A DNA stretch of 64,000 bases from JAJPHF01 sp035293805 (GCA_035293805.1 DATGMD010000051.1:1-64000), one strand, 5' to 3'. Positions 1 through 8,657 are shown, numbered from the stretch's first letter. Translations and numbers: made by a program. Notes: generated by a model from the letters alone, not told the origin.

Positions 1-589
1 CGAGGGCGTAGACGTCGGTGGCCGGGGTGATGGCGCCGCCGCTGGCCTGCTCGGGGGCCAGGTAGTGCGGCGTGCCCAGGAGCGCCGCCGTGGCGGTGAG
101 CGCCGGCACGTCCAGCATCTTGGCGATGCCGAAGTCGGTCACTTTGGCATGCTCGTCCTCGGTGAGCAGGATGTTGGCCGGCTTCACGTCGCGGTGAACG
201 ATTCCCTTCGCGTGCGCCGCTCCCAGCGCCTCGGCCACCTCGGCGGCGAGCCGCACGGCCGTCGCCACGGGGAGCGGGCCGTCGCGCAGGCGGGCGCGCA
301 GGTCGCCGCCCGGCAGGTATTGCATGACCAGGTAGTAGGTGCCGGCGGCCTCGCCGTACTCGTAGACGGGGATGATGTGGGGATGGTCGAGCCGCGCGGC
401 GCTGCGGGCCTCGCGCTCGAAACGGGCCACGAAGGTCGGGTCGGCGCGCAGCTCGCGGCGTAGGAACTTCAGGGCCACGTCGCGGCCGAGGCGCAGATCC
501 TCGGCGCGGTAGATCGTCGCGTCCCCGCCCTCGCCGAGCTGCTCGCCCACCGCGTAGCGGCCCTGGACGATCTCGCCCTGGAAGTCCAC
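1..589 (-). CDS. Serine/threonine protein kinase, PknB-type, N-terminal part (runs off the window)
   Basis: Reverse-strand translation gives a Hanks-type kinase domain from its first residues: a Gly-rich loop (GEQLGEGGDATIYRAED), the ATP-anchoring lysine in VALKFLRRE, the catalytic loop HRDVKPANILL, the DFG triplet in TDFGIAK and the activation-segment end GTPHYLAPEQ. It should phosphorylate Ser/Thr on cytosolic targets; family members usually have a C-terminal membrane or sensor domain, which lies outside the window. The GTG start at 589 is chosen because GGAGG sits five bases upstream and the Gly-rich loop begins soon after. The next gene upstream on this strand is a binding protein, separated by a G-rich palindrome, so co-transcription is doubtful. 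Substrate unknown. Confidence 0.9.
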   Translation of the reverse strand, partial: MDFQGEIVQGRYAVGEQLGEGGDATIYRAEDLRLGRDVALKFLRRELRADPTFVARFEREARSAARLDHPHIIPVYEYGEAAGTYYLVMQYLPGGDLRARLRDGPLPVATAVRLAAEVAEALGAAHAKGIVHRDVKPANILLTEDEHAKVTDFGIAKMLDVPALTATAALLGTPHYLAPEQASGGAITPATDVYAL

Positions 590-696
590 GGTTCCTCCGG
601 CGCCGGCCGCGTGGCCGCCGCGCCACACGGCGCTGCTCGCCCGGCCAGTCGGCGCCCCAGTGGGCGGGGTGGCAAGAAGCATACCCGCCCGCTTCA

Positions 697-777
697 GGGG
701 TAGGGGATAGGGAATAGGGGATAGGGGAGACGGAGCACCGTCTCTCCCCTACCCCTATCCCCTACCCCCTATTCCCT
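697..777. repeat. G-rich imperfect palindrome, possible terminator or G-quadruplex
   Basis: The plus strand carries GGGG runs spaced by TA/ATA (697-733), followed after four bases by the near-complementary C-rich arm (738-777). It begins at the stop codon of the minus-strand binding-protein gene, so a transcript of that gene would fold into a long imperfect hairpin; a terminator or mRNA-stabilising role is plausible. Four or more G-tracts would also permit a G-quadruplex. There is no U-tract. Confidence 0.5.
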
Positions 778-1861
778 AGCGGTAGGGGCCGAGGGCTTGC
801 GCGGCGGCCTCGGCGAACGAGGTGTCGATCACGCTGTCGAGGGTGGCGGAGCCGGTGTAGTAACCGCGGTCCTTGAAGTAGTCGTACTCGATCTGGAGGC
901 TCTGGCGCGTCAGGCGGCCGTCGGGATCCAGGCCCGCCATCTGCATCTGGTCGTAGAGCGCGGGGTCCTTCACCGACGTCGACTCGGTGAGGAGCCGCAC
1001 CACCTCGTCGCGCCGCTCGCCCTTCACGAACGCGTCGTTGTAGGCGCGCACGCCTTGCAGGTAGGCGACCATGAAACGACGCGCGAGGTCGGTCTGCCCG
1101 GCGAAGCGCCCGGAGTAGAGCAGCGCGGCGGCCTGGTAGGCGCCGCCGTAGGCCACGCTGCTGTAGCCCAGGTCCCACGGCGCCGCCAGGCCGCGCGCCA
1201 CGGCTGCGGTCAGCGACGGCTCGATGATGACGGCCGCGTCGATGCCACCGTTCGCGAAGGCCACGAGCTGGTCCGGGTAGCCCAGCTCGACCAGGTTCAC
1301 CTCGTCGATGCCGACGCCGGCCTGGAGCAGCACCTGGTGGGCGATCGCCTCGGCGCCGCTGCGCGTCGAGGCGACGGCGATCCGCTTGCCGCGCAGGTCG
1401 GCCAGGCTTCGTACCTGGCCGCTATCGACCAGGTCGCGGCGCGGCAGGATCTGCGAGAACTCGAACCCCGGGCGCGAGGTGCCCTTGTCGGCGACCATCT
1501 TGATCGCCAGGCCGCGGTCGGCGGCGTTCAGCAGGCCGGTGCTGAACGAGCCGCCGCCCACCTCCAGGTCGCCCGACGCGAGCGGGGCGATGAGGTTCGG
1601 CCCGCTCTGGAACGGGACCGTCTCCACGTCGAGACCCTGCGCCTGGAAGTAGCCCCACGCCTGGCCGATGAACACGCCCGCGTCGGAGATCGCTTGCGGC
1701 GAGCCGAACTGGACGTGCGTGAGCTGCGCCGCCGGGCCGGGCGCCGGGTGCCCAGCCGGCGCCGCCTGGGCCGCCGGCCCCGGCGCTGCCCCCAGCGCCG
1801 CCATCCCCGCTGCCACTACGAGAACCAGGACGCCCCGGAGCCACCGCGCGGACGCGTTCAT
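776..1861 (-). CDS. ABC transporter substrate-binding protein, NMT1/SsuA-like
   Basis: This is a 361-residue exported protein. An N-terminal signal peptide (basic MNASARWLRG, then a hydrophobic run rich in V, A and L) ends at an Ala-rich segment; there is no lipobox cysteine, so it is probably periplasmic or loosely surface-associated. The body has the NMT1/THI5/SsuA pattern: an early VFIGQAWGYFQAQGLDVE (helix with 'partner feeding' motif), the FANGGIDAAVIIEPSL hinge region and a C-terminal tail, as in binders of sulfonates, thiamine precursors or taurine-like compounds. No permease or ATPase is adjacent, so it must use a transporter core encoded elsewhere. The ligand cannot be deduced. Confidence 0.85.
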   Translation of the reverse strand: MNASARWLRGVLVLVVAAGMAALGAAPGPAAQAAPAGHPAPGPAAQLTHVQFGSPQAISDAGVFIGQAWGYFQAQGLDVETVPFQSGPNLIAPLASGDLEVGGGSFSTGLLNAADRGLAIKMVADKGTSRPGFEFSQILPRRDLVDSGQVRSLADLRGKRIAVASTRSGAEAIAHQVLLQAGVGIDEVNLVELGYPDQLVAFANGGIDAAVIIEPSLTAAVARGLAAPWDLGYSSVAYGGAYQAAALLYSGRFAGQTDLARRFMVAYLQGVRAYNDAFVKGERRDEVVRLLTESTSVKDPALYDQMQMAGLDPDGRLTRQSLQIEYDYFKDRGYYTGSATLDSVIDTSFAEAAAQALGPYR

Positions 1862-2042
1862 AAGCCTCCCCTTAGTTTTGGTGTCGCGCTGCCACGATGG
1901 TAGGCGGTGCCCGGGCCGTTGTCAACGGCCGCCGGGCGCCCGGCCGCGGGCGGTCGGAGTGCCGGCGGCCGCGGCGCCGGGCCGTCCGGCGTGGCGCCTG
2001 CGTTACAATGTGGATCGCACAGTTGGTGGGCGCGAGGAGCCG

Positions 2043-2924
2043 ATGAAGATCGTCGTGACGGGTGGCAGCGGGCGGCTCGGGCAGCACACGGTGGACGAAT
2101 TGCTGGCGCACGGGCACAGCGTGCTCAGCCTGGACCGCGTGCCGCCCGCCGCGCCGCGCTGCCCCGCCTGGGTGGCCGACCTGACGCGCGGCGGCGACGC
2201 CTACCAGGCGCTCCAGGGCGCGGACGGCGTCGTTCACCTGGCCGCCTGGCAGGCGCCGGGGCTGACGCCCGACACGGAGACGTTCGCCAACAACGTGAGC
2301 GCGACCTACAACGTGCTGAAGGCCGCGAGCGACCTGGGCGTGCGCCACGTCGTGCTCGCGTCGAGCATCGCCGCCTACGGCTTCATCTACGCCCGCCATC
2401 TGGCGCCGCCCGACTACCTGCCGCTCGACGAGGCCCATCCCTGCACGCCCCAGGACCCGTATGGGCTCTCGAAAGTGGTCGGCGAGGCGATCGCCGACTC
2501 ATTCGCGCGGCTGGGGCCGACGTCGATCGCCAGCCTGCGCTTCCCCGGTGTGGTCTTCGACCTGACGTACCGGAGCATCCCCGATCGCTGGCGCGACCCT
2601 GGCGCGCGGCGCGGCGGCTTCTGGACCTACGTGGACGCGCGCGACGCCGCCCGCGCCTGCCGGCTGGCTGTGGAGGCCGACCTCGCCGGCCACGAGGTGT
2701 TCAACGTGGCGGCGCCGACGAGCATCATGCGCGAGCCGACGACGGAGCTATTGCGCCGCTACGGGCTGGAGCCGCGCCGCCTCGCGGCGGGGCTGACGGG
2801 CAACTGGTCGGCGATGGACTCGGGCAAGGCCGAAAGGATGCTGGGCTACCGCGCCGAGCACCAGTGGCAGCAGTATGTCGTCGGTGCCGTCGGCGACCCC
2901 GACGAAGGGTACAGCGGCGCGTAA
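2043..2924 (+). CDS. NAD(P)-dependent epimerase/dehydratase, extended SDR
   Basis: The 293-residue protein opens with the Rossmann dinucleotide motif TGGSGRLG (residues 6-13), has the VVHLAAW strand and the SDR catalytic residues: Ser in ASSIAAYG and YxxxK in YGLSKVVGE. This is the family of UDP-sugar epimerases and sugar-acid dehydrogenases; the short length and SMDSG/KAERMLGY tail resemble uronate dehydrogenase or nucleoside-diphosphate-sugar epimerases. The ATG at 2043 is preceded by GAGGAG. It is followed 65 bp later by a class II aldolase on the same strand, so the pair could handle a sugar or sugar acid. Exact substrate unknown. Confidence 0.88.
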   Translation: MKIVVTGGSGRLGQHTVDELLAHGHSVLSLDRVPPAAPRCPAWVADLTRGGDAYQALQGADGVVHLAAWQAPGLTPDTETFANNVSATYNVLKAASDLGVRHVVLASSIAAYGFIYARHLAPPDYLPLDEAHPCTPQDPYGLSKVVGEAIADSFARLGPTSIASLRFPGVVFDLTYRSIPDRWRDPGARRGGFWTYVDARDAARACRLAVEADLAGHEVFNVAAPTSIMREPTTELLRRYGLEPRRLAAGLTGNWSAMDSGKAERMLGYRAEHQWQQYVVGAVGDPDEGYSGA

Positions 2925-2989
2925 GGGCTGTCGCGCCGACGACGGTGCCGCGACGCGCGAGCCGAGCCGAGCGAGGGGTAGACGGGCGC

Positions 2990-3691
2990 ATGAGAGACCA
3001 GGAGATCCGCGAGCGATTGGCGCTCGCCTGCCGCGTGCTGTTCGACGAGGGGCACGAGCACTTCTACTTCGGCCACTTGAGCGCGCGAGCCACGACGGGC
3101 GACGCGATCTGGGTGAAGCCGGCGGGCGTGGGACTGGAGGAGGCGCGGGCGGCCGACATGGTGCTGATGGACGCCGCCGGCCGCAAGCTCGAAGGCGAGC
3201 GCGCGCTGCACCAGGAGATGCCCATCCACACGGAGATCTACCGGCGGCGCCCGGACGTGCAGGCCATCGTCCACACCCACCCGTTCCACGCCGTCGCGCT
3301 CAGCGCGAGCGAGGCGGGCGTCGAGATCGTCAGCCAGGACTCGCTGCCGTTCGCGGAGGGCGTGCGGCTCTACCCGAGCGCCGAGCTGGTGATGACGGTG
3401 GAGCAGGGGCAGGCGGTCGCGGCGGCGCTGGGCGACCGGCGCGCGGTGCTGATGCGCAACCACGGCATCACCGTGGCCGGGCCCTCCATCGAGGTTGCCA
3501 CCGTCTGGGCCGCGGAGCTGGAGCGAAGCTGCCGGCTGCAGCTCGCGGCGAGCCAGTTTGGGCCGCTGGCGCCGATCCCGCCCGACGAGGTGGGGCGGAT
3601 GTACGACCGTTTCGAGCGCGGCTACCCTGGCCGCAACGAGGCCATCTGGCGCTACCTCGTCCGCAAGGCCCAGCGCGCCGGCCTCGCCTGA
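2990..3691 (+). CDS. Class II aldolase/adducin family protein
   Basis: The 233-residue protein matches the fuculose-phosphate aldolase/adducin-head fold: the zinc-binding HTHPFH motif near residue 98, the RNHGITVAG segment with the third histidine, and FYFGHLSARA near the N terminus. Members cleave sugar phosphates (L-fuculose-1-P, L-ribulose-5-P epimerases) or decarboxylate related substrates, using Zn2+. The gene follows the epimerase on the same strand. Its last ~60 bp recur, nearly unchanged, at 4491-4552 beyond a toxin-antitoxin pair, and in that second copy the frame continues past the present stop, suggesting the 3' end here was altered when the module arrived. Confidence 0.88.
   Translation: MRDQEIRERLALACRVLFDEGHEHFYFGHLSARATTGDAIWVKPAGVGLEEARAADMVLMDAAGRKLEGERALHQEMPIHTEIYRRRPDVQAIVHTHPFHAVALSASEAGVEIVSQDSLPFAEGVRLYPSAELVMTVEQGQAVAAALGDRRAVLMRNHGITVAGPSIEVATVWAAELERSCRLQLAASQFGPLAPIPPDEVGRMYDRFERGYPGRNEAIWRYLVRKAQRAGLA
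3629..3690 (+). repeat. Direct repeat, copy 1 (aldolase 3' end)
   Basis: This segment, encoding the aldolase C terminus (NEAIWRYLVRKAQRAGLA), is repeated at 4491-4552 in the same orientation with only about two mismatches. The copies bracket the toxin-antitoxin pair at 3779-4366. Confidence 0.9.
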
Positions 3692-3778
3692 GCCCTCTCC
3701 GCCAGGCGCCCGCACGCTCCCTCGGCACACAGGCTGCCGCGAGCGGCGTGAGCCCGAAGCGATCCGTATCCGCGAAGC

Positions 3779-4066
3779 TCAGGCGCTCTCGGCATGCAGC
3801 TTGAGCCCGAGCGCGCGTACCACCTTTAGCACAGTGGCAAGCTCCGGATTCCCCTCTGCGGAGAGCGCCTTGTACAAGCTTTCGCGTCCCAGGCCGGCTT
3901 CCCGCGCGACGACCGTCATCCCACGTGCGCGGGCAATGTCGCCGAGTGCCGCGGCCACCAGTGCCGGGTCGCCGTCTTCCAGAGCAGCGTCTAGATAAGC
4001 AGCCATGTCCTCCGGGGTTTCCAGATGCTCCGCCACATCCCACGGTCGAGTTTGAGTCTTGCCCAT
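3779..4066 (-). CDS. Antitoxin, HigA-like addiction module antidote
   Basis: A 95-residue protein with a Cro/XRE-type helix-turn-helix (GMTVVAREAGLGRESLYKALS) and the conserved tail TVLKVVRALGLKLH of the 'putative addiction module antidote' family. It should bind and neutralise the toxin encoded nine bases upstream and repress the pair through its DNA-binding domain. The order toxin-then-antitoxin is typical of higBA. The pair lies between direct repeats of the neighbouring aldolase gene and is transcribed against it. Confidence 0.9.
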   Translation of the reverse strand: MGKTQTRPWDVAEHLETPEDMAAYLDAALEDGDPALVAAALGDIARARGMTVVAREAGLGRESLYKALSAEGNPELATVLKVVRALGLKLHAESA

Positions 4067-4075
4067 TGCGCCCTC

Positions 4076-4366
4076 CTAGAGTCCCCGTGCCAGTTCCAGC
4101 GCGGTACTGATGTCGTGGCGCTGGGTCCGCTTGTCGCCTCCCGCGAGGAGAACCACCAGGGTTTGGCCGTGCTGCACGAAATACACCCGGTACCCGGGAC
4201 CATAGTCGATGCGTAATTCTGAGACGCCTTCTCCCACAGGCCTCACGTCGCCTGGATTGCCTAGCGACAGGCGGCGGATACGGGCATCAATGCGCGCGCG
4301 TGCTTGCCGATCGCGCAAGCTGCCGAACCACTGGGCGTACACGTCGGTCTGGCGGATTTCGATCAT
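4076..4366 (-). CDS. Toxin, HigB/RelE-ParE superfamily
   Basis: The 96-residue protein has the HigB-type pattern: ARIDARIRRLSLGNPGDVRPVGEGVSELRID, the aromatic-rich strand GPGYRVYFVQHG and the LLAGGDKRTQ C-terminal strand. Such proteins are mRNA interferases acting on translating ribosomes. The motif GDKRTQ is usual in the branch paired with HigA-like antidotes. The antitoxin gene follows after a nine-base gap on the same strand, forming a complete type II module. Confidence 0.9.
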   Translation of the reverse strand: MIEIRQTDVYAQWFGSLRDRQARARIDARIRRLSLGNPGDVRPVGEGVSELRIDYGPGYRVYFVQHGQTLVVLLAGGDKRTQRHDISTALELARGL

Positions 4367-4490
4367 AGGCCAGTGTATTTTCTAGGATACACTGCGGGCA
4401 GATCCTTCGGCGGCTCTACCATAGCTGCACTCGCTCCCGCTCTTGAGTCTCACCCATCCGTCAGTGATCGTAGGGAAGAGGGCAACCCCC

Positions 4491-4552
4491 GGCCCCAACG
4501 AGGCCATCTGGCGCTACCTCGTCCGCAAGGCCCAGCGCGCCGGCCTGGCGGA
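4491..4552 (+). repeat. Direct repeat, copy 2 (orphan aldolase 3' end)
   Basis: A near-identical copy of 3629-3690. Read in the aldolase frame it runs from PNEAIWRYLVRKAQRAGLA on to DAGPQ and a stop, with no start or upstream aldolase sequence. It is a remnant, not a gene. Confidence 0.88.
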
Positions 4553-4586
4553 CGCCGGTCCACAATGAGGCCGCTCGGCCTGGCCG

Positions 4587-4934
4587 CTACGGGATGACTG
4601 GCGGCTCGGTGGGGATGGGCACGACCGCCGTCGCCACCGGCGTGATCGGCGGGCCGACGTTGGGCGGCGGCGGCAAGGGCGGGGGCGGCGGCAGGGGCGG
4701 CGGGGGCGGCAGCGGCGTGGGCGAGGGCAGGGCGGTCGGCAGCGGCAGGTAGGTGGCCGCGGCGCCGGGGACGTCGGTGGCGATGCCGAACAGCGTCAGC
4801 GTGGGCGCGGGCGTCGGGGAGGCCGGCGGCCGGGGCACGAGCGTCGGCGTCGGCGTTGCCGTCGGGTGGGACCCCTGGCACCCGCTCGCCAGTAGCAGGA
4901 CGGCGATCAGCCCACTGAGCTGTCCCTTCCGCAT
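4587..4934 (-). CDS. Small Pro/Thr-rich lipoprotein
   Basis: The 115-residue product has a lipoprotein signal peptide (MRKGQLSGLIAVLLLASGC; lipobox LASGC, cysteine 19), then a low-complexity Thr-Pro region and polyproline runs interrupted by leucine. No enzymatic domain is visible; this type is usual for extracytoplasmic linker or surface proteins in Chloroflexota. The gene starts eight bases after the stop of the upstream binding-protein gene, so the two are probably co-transcribed. Confidence 0.7.
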   Translation of the reverse strand: MRKGQLSGLIAVLLLASGCQGSHPTATPTPTLVPRPPASPTPAPTLTLFGIATDVPGAAATYLPLPTALPSPTPLPPPPPLPPPPPLPPPPNVGPPITPVATAVVPIPTEPPVIP

Positions 4935-4942
4935 GCGCCGCC

Positions 4943-6058
4943 CTACGAGCGCAGGCCCAGCTCGGGCTGTACCTCGCGCAGCAGGGTGTAGTCCATCACG
5001 CGCGACAGCGGCACGTCGGTCGTCACCCCCAGGCGCACCTTGTTGTCCTCGATCTCGGAGCGCAGCACGTCGGGCTCCACCTCGCCGTTGCGGCTGAGCA
5101 CGCGCACCACCTTCTGATAGGTGCCCTCCGCGAGATCGGGGGCGATCCCGAAGTCGCGCTCGATGAGGGCCAGGCTTTCGGCCTCGTGCGCGGTCGTGTA
5201 CTGCATGCTGCGCAGCGTCGCGCGGATCATGCGGCGCACGTCGGCCGGCCGCTCCTGCAGCTGCTTGTCGGTGGTGACCAGGCCCGACTGCGCGCGCTGG
5301 AGATAATCCGCGGTCCAGGCCAGGTTGCGGAAGCCTTGGCGCTCGGCCTGCTCGTCGAACGGCGGCGACAGCACGGCGGCCTGCACGGCGCCCGACGTGA
5401 GCGCGGCGAAGCTGTTGGCCGTCGTCTGCGCCGTCACGGCGGTCACGTCGTCGGGCGAGACGCCCTGCGCGCGCACGGCTGCCCGCCAGGCGTAGTCGTC
5501 GGAGGCGGTGAGGTTCGTGATGGCGATCGTCTTGCCGCGCAGGTCGGCCAGCGACGTGATCTCGGGCGCCCCGACGACGGAGAAGATCATGTCCTTGACC
5601 ATGAACAGCACGACCTTGAACGGCTGATCGGCCACCGCCGCCTGGATCGACGAGCCCGTCGAGGCGGTGTAGGCCAGCTCGCCCGCGGTCATGGCGGCGA
5701 CGGCCAGGTTCGACTGCATTACCTGGATCTCGAGCTGGATGCCGTCGGCCTCGTAGAGGCCCTGGTCCACGCCCACGAAGTAGGGCAGGAACGCCAGGCT
5801 CTTCGCGGGGATGGCGAGCACGACGTGCTGGGGCGCGGGCGGCGCGGCCGGGCTGCCCGCGGGCGTGGCGGCCGGCGCCGCGGCGGCAGACGCGCTGCCG
5901 GGCGCGGCCGGCGGGGCCGGGGCCGCCGGCTGGGCGGGCGCCGACGCGCCCGGCGCCTGGCAGGCCGCCAGGCTCAGGGCCGCGAGCAGGGCGAGCAGGC
6001 CGGCGCCGCGACGGGCGGCGGTATCAGGGCGAAGCGGGCGCCGGCAGGGCAGTCGCAC
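4943..6058 (-). CDS. ABC transporter substrate-binding lipoprotein, NMT1/SsuA-like
   Basis: A 371-residue lipoprotein: basic N terminus, hydrophobic core and lipobox LSLAAC, followed by an Ala/Pro-rich tether of about 40 residues. The binding domain shows the family hallmarks: FLPYFVGVDQGLYEADGIQLEIQ, MTAGELAYTASTGSSIQAAV, LADLRGKTIAITN and LTSGAVQAAVLSPPF. It should capture a small organic ligand outside the membrane. No permease or ATPase is beside it. The small lipoprotein downstream may share its transcript. Confidence 0.88.
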   Translation of the reverse strand: MRLPCRRPLRPDTAARRGAGLLALLAALSLAACQAPGASAPAQPAAPAPPAAPGSASAAAAPAATPAGSPAAPPAPQHVVLAIPAKSLAFLPYFVGVDQGLYEADGIQLEIQVMQSNLAVAAMTAGELAYTASTGSSIQAAVADQPFKVVLFMVKDMIFSVVGAPEITSLADLRGKTIAITNLTASDDYAWRAAVRAQGVSPDDVTAVTAQTTANSFAALTSGAVQAAVLSPPFDEQAERQGFRNLAWTADYLQRAQSGLVTTDKQLQERPADVRRMIRATLRSMQYTTAHEAESLALIERDFGIAPDLAEGTYQKVVRVLSRNGEVEPDVLRSEIEDNKVRLGVTTDVPLSRVMDYTLLREVQPELGLRS

Positions 6059-6225
6059 GGCAGTCTCCCGGGTGCTGGCTACGGGAGTGTAGCATAGCCG
6101 CGCCCGCGCCGGTGCTTGCCCGCGTGGGGGGGACTGCCTACAATCCGGGCCACTGGCACCAGGAACGACGGGCGGGGACGGCCCCGCCGTTGGCCCTGGG
6201 GCGACGATCGCGGCCGGGAGGAGCG

Positions 6226-8616
6226 ATGGCGCTGGCGCAAGAGACCTGGGCGGTGGGGCGCTCGCTGCCGCGCGTCGACGGCGTGGAGAAGGTCACGGGC
6301 CGCGCGCGCTACGTGGCCGACCTCGCGCTGCCGGGGCTGCTGGTGGCGCGGGTGCTGCGCAGCCCCTACGCGCACGCGCGCATCGTCGGCATCGACACGA
6401 GCCGCGCCCGCCGCGTGCCGGGCGTGAAGGCCGTGCTCACGGCCGCCGACACGCCGGGACGGCTGTGGGGCGCCAGCGTGCGCGACCAGCCGGTGCTCGC
6501 CAGCGACCGCGTGCGCTACGTCGGCGAGGAGGTGGCCGCCGTCGCCGCGCTCGACGCCGCGGCGGCCGAGGAGGCGCTGGGGCTGATCGAGGTCGAGTAC
6601 GAGGAGCTACCGGCGCTGTTCGACCCGCTCGCGGCGATGGGCGAGGATGCGCCGCTGCTGCACCCCCAGCGCGGCTCGAACGTCGTCCAGGCGCTGCACG
6701 TCACGCGCGGCGACGTCGAGCGCGGCCTGGCCGCGGCCGACCTGGTGATCGAGGACACCTTCCAGAGCGCGCTCCAGTTCCACGGCTCGCTTGAGACGAT
6801 CGGCACGGTGGCCGACTACAGCCCGAGCGGCAAGCTGACGGTCTGGATGAACACCCAGACGCCCGCACTCGCCCGCCAGCGCATCGCCCACGCGCTCGCG
6901 CTGGACGAGCGCACCGTGCGGGTGATCCAGCCGCACATCGGCGGCGGCTTCGGCGGCAAGAACTGCGACGACAACAACGTCATGATCGCGGGGCTGCTGG
7001 CGATCAAGACGGGGCGGCCCGTGAAGCTGATCAACCGCCGCGAGGAGGAGTTCCAGGCGACGCGGCCGCGCGTGCCGATGCGCGTGGAGATCGCGATGGG
7101 CTTCCGCGCCGACGGCACGATCACCGCCAAGCGGCTGCGGATCGTCGCCGACAACGGCGCCTACACCGCGAAGGCGCCGGCCATCCTGAAGGTGGCCGCG
7201 CTGCGCCATGACATGCTGTTCCGCAACCCAAACGTCCAGACCGACGCCTACCTCGTCTACACGAACAACATCCCGACGGGCGCGCTGCGCGGCTTCGGCC
7301 AGCCCTCGACGCACTTCGCGCTCGACCAGGTGCTGGACATGGCGGCCGAGCGGCTGGGCCTCGACCCGGTCGAGCTACACCGCCGCAACCTGATCGGCCC
7401 GAATTCCGTGTCGGTCCACGGCCACCGCGTGAATAGCTGCGAGGTCGCGCAGTGCCTGGAGCGGGTGGCCGAGATGATCGGGTGGGAGGCGCGGGGCGGA
7501 CTTAGCCTCCCCAGCCCCCCTTCCCTACCACGGAAGGGGGGAGCCGGTGGCTGGCTGGGCCGGCCGTCCTCCCCCCTTCCCGCGCCGGGAGGGGGGGCAG
7601 GGGGGGTAGGTCAACCCCTTCGCGGCATGGCCGTCTCGTGCGCGGTGCAGGTGAGCGGGTCGCGGCACGGCGACACCCCCGAGGCGTCGACCGCGACGAT
7701 CCGGCTGGACCACGCGGGGCGGGCGATGATCCTGTCGGGCGAGGGCGAGAGCGGCCAGGGCAGCCGCACGGTGCTCTGCCAGATCGCCGCCGACGCCATC
7801 GGCTTGCGGATCGCCGACGTGGACATCGACATGCCCGATACCGACGTCCACGTCTATGGGCGCGGCTCGGTGTCCAGCCGCCTGGCCTACACCGCGGGCG
7901 AGGCGGTGCGGCGCGCGGGCGCCGAGCTGCGCGAGCGGCTGCTGGCCGAGGCGGCGAGCCTGCTGGAGGCGAACCCCGCCGATCTGATGCTGGCCGAGGG
8001 CCGCATTGCCGTCGCGGGCACCGACCGCGGGCTGAGCGTGGCCGAGGTGGCGCGGGCGCTGCTGACACGCGGCGACGGCGCGGCGCTGGTGGCGACCGCC
8101 GTCTTCGACCCGCCCTCCGAGGCGATGGAGCCGGCGCACGACAACTACGGCAACGAGTCGGGCGCCTACAACTTCGCGGCGCACGCCGCCGAGGTCGAGG
8201 TGGACCCCGACACCGGCCAGGTGCGGGTGCTGCGCTACGTCGCGGCGACGGACATCGGCACGGTGCTGAACCCGATGCTGGCCGAGGGGCAGGTGGAGGG
8301 CGGCGTCGTGCAGGGGCTCGGCTACGTGCTGAGCGAGGGGCTGCTGTACGACGAGGGACGGCCGCTCAACCCGAACTTCTCCGACTACCGCCTGCCCACG
8401 GTGGGCGACGTCCCGCCGTTCCAGCAGGTGTTCGCCGACTCCTACGAGCCGACGGGCCCGTTCGGCGCGAAGGGCGTCGGCGAGATCAGCATCGACTGCG
8501 TAACCGGCCTCCTCGCCAACGCCGTCGCCGCAGCCACTGGCGTTCGCTTCCGCTCCCTCCCCCTCACTGCCGAGAAGGTCTGGCGGGCGCTGCACCCCGA
8601 ACCGCCGCCCGAATAG
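6226..8616 (+). CDS. Xanthine dehydrogenase family molybdopterin-binding (large) subunit
   Basis: The 796-residue protein follows the XdhA/CoxL layout: Ald_Xan_dh_C domain at the start (KVTGRARYVADL), the Moco-binding GGGFGGKN near residue 239, LRGFGQPSTHFALDQ near 362 and, close to the C terminus, GAKGVGEIS with the catalytic Glu. It should hydroxylate an aromatic heterocycle or aldehyde. FAD and Fe-S subunits are absent nearby and must come from elsewhere. Between MIGWEAR and RGMAVSCAVQVSG, where relatives have a short loop, there is a Pro/Gly-rich stretch of about 40 residues encoded by palindromic repeat DNA (7503-7612) that keeps the frame. ATG 6226 is preceded by GGGAGGAG. Activity of this copy is uncertain. 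Confidence 0.88.
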   Translation: MALAQETWAVGRSLPRVDGVEKVTGRARYVADLALPGLLVARVLRSPYAHARIVGIDTSRARRVPGVKAVLTAADTPGRLWGASVRDQPVLASDRVRYVGEEVAAVAALDAAAAEEALGLIEVEYEELPALFDPLAAMGEDAPLLHPQRGSNVVQALHVTRGDVERGLAAADLVIEDTFQSALQFHGSLETIGTVADYSPSGKLTVWMNTQTPALARQRIAHALALDERTVRVIQPHIGGGFGGKNCDDNNVMIAGLLAIKTGRPVKLINRREEEFQATRPRVPMRVEIAMGFRADGTITAKRLRIVADNGAYTAKAPAILKVAALRHDMLFRNPNVQTDAYLVYTNNIPTGALRGFGQPSTHFALDQVLDMAAERLGLDPVELHRRNLIGPNSVSVHGHRVNSCEVAQCLERVAEMIGWEARGGLSLPSPPSLPRKGGAGGWLGRPSSPLPAPGGGAGGVGQPLRGMAVSCAVQVSGSRHGDTPEASTATIRLDHAGRAMILSGEGESGQGSRTVLCQIAADAIGLRIADVDIDMPDTDVHVYGRGSVSSRLAYTAGEAVRRAGAELRERLLAEAASLLEANPADLMLAEGRIAVAGTDRGLSVAEVARALLTRGDGAALVATAVFDPPSEAMEPAHDNYGNESGAYNFAAHAAEVEVDPDTGQVRVLRYVAATDIGTVLNPMLAEGQVEGGVVQGLGYVLSEGLLYDEGRPLNPNFSDYRLPTVGDVPPFQQVFADSYEPTGPFGAKGVGEISIDCVTGLLANAVAAATGVRFRSLPLTAEKVWRALHPEPPPE
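7503..7612. repeat. Palindromic C/G-rich repeat unit inserted in frame in the molybdenum hydroxylase gene
   Basis: Two adjacent hairpins are visible. One has 10-bp perfect arms at 7515-7524 and 7532-7541 (CCCCCCTTCC / GGAAGGGGGG). The second lies around 7571-7597 (CCCCCCTTCCCG / CGGGAGGGGGG). Such C-run/G-run palindromes are normally intergenic in GC-rich genomes; here the unit is inside a coding sequence and is translated. Confidence 0.8.
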
Positions 8617-8657
8617 GGCAGGCAGGGGGGGCGTGGGGGAGGCCCCACATCTCCCGA

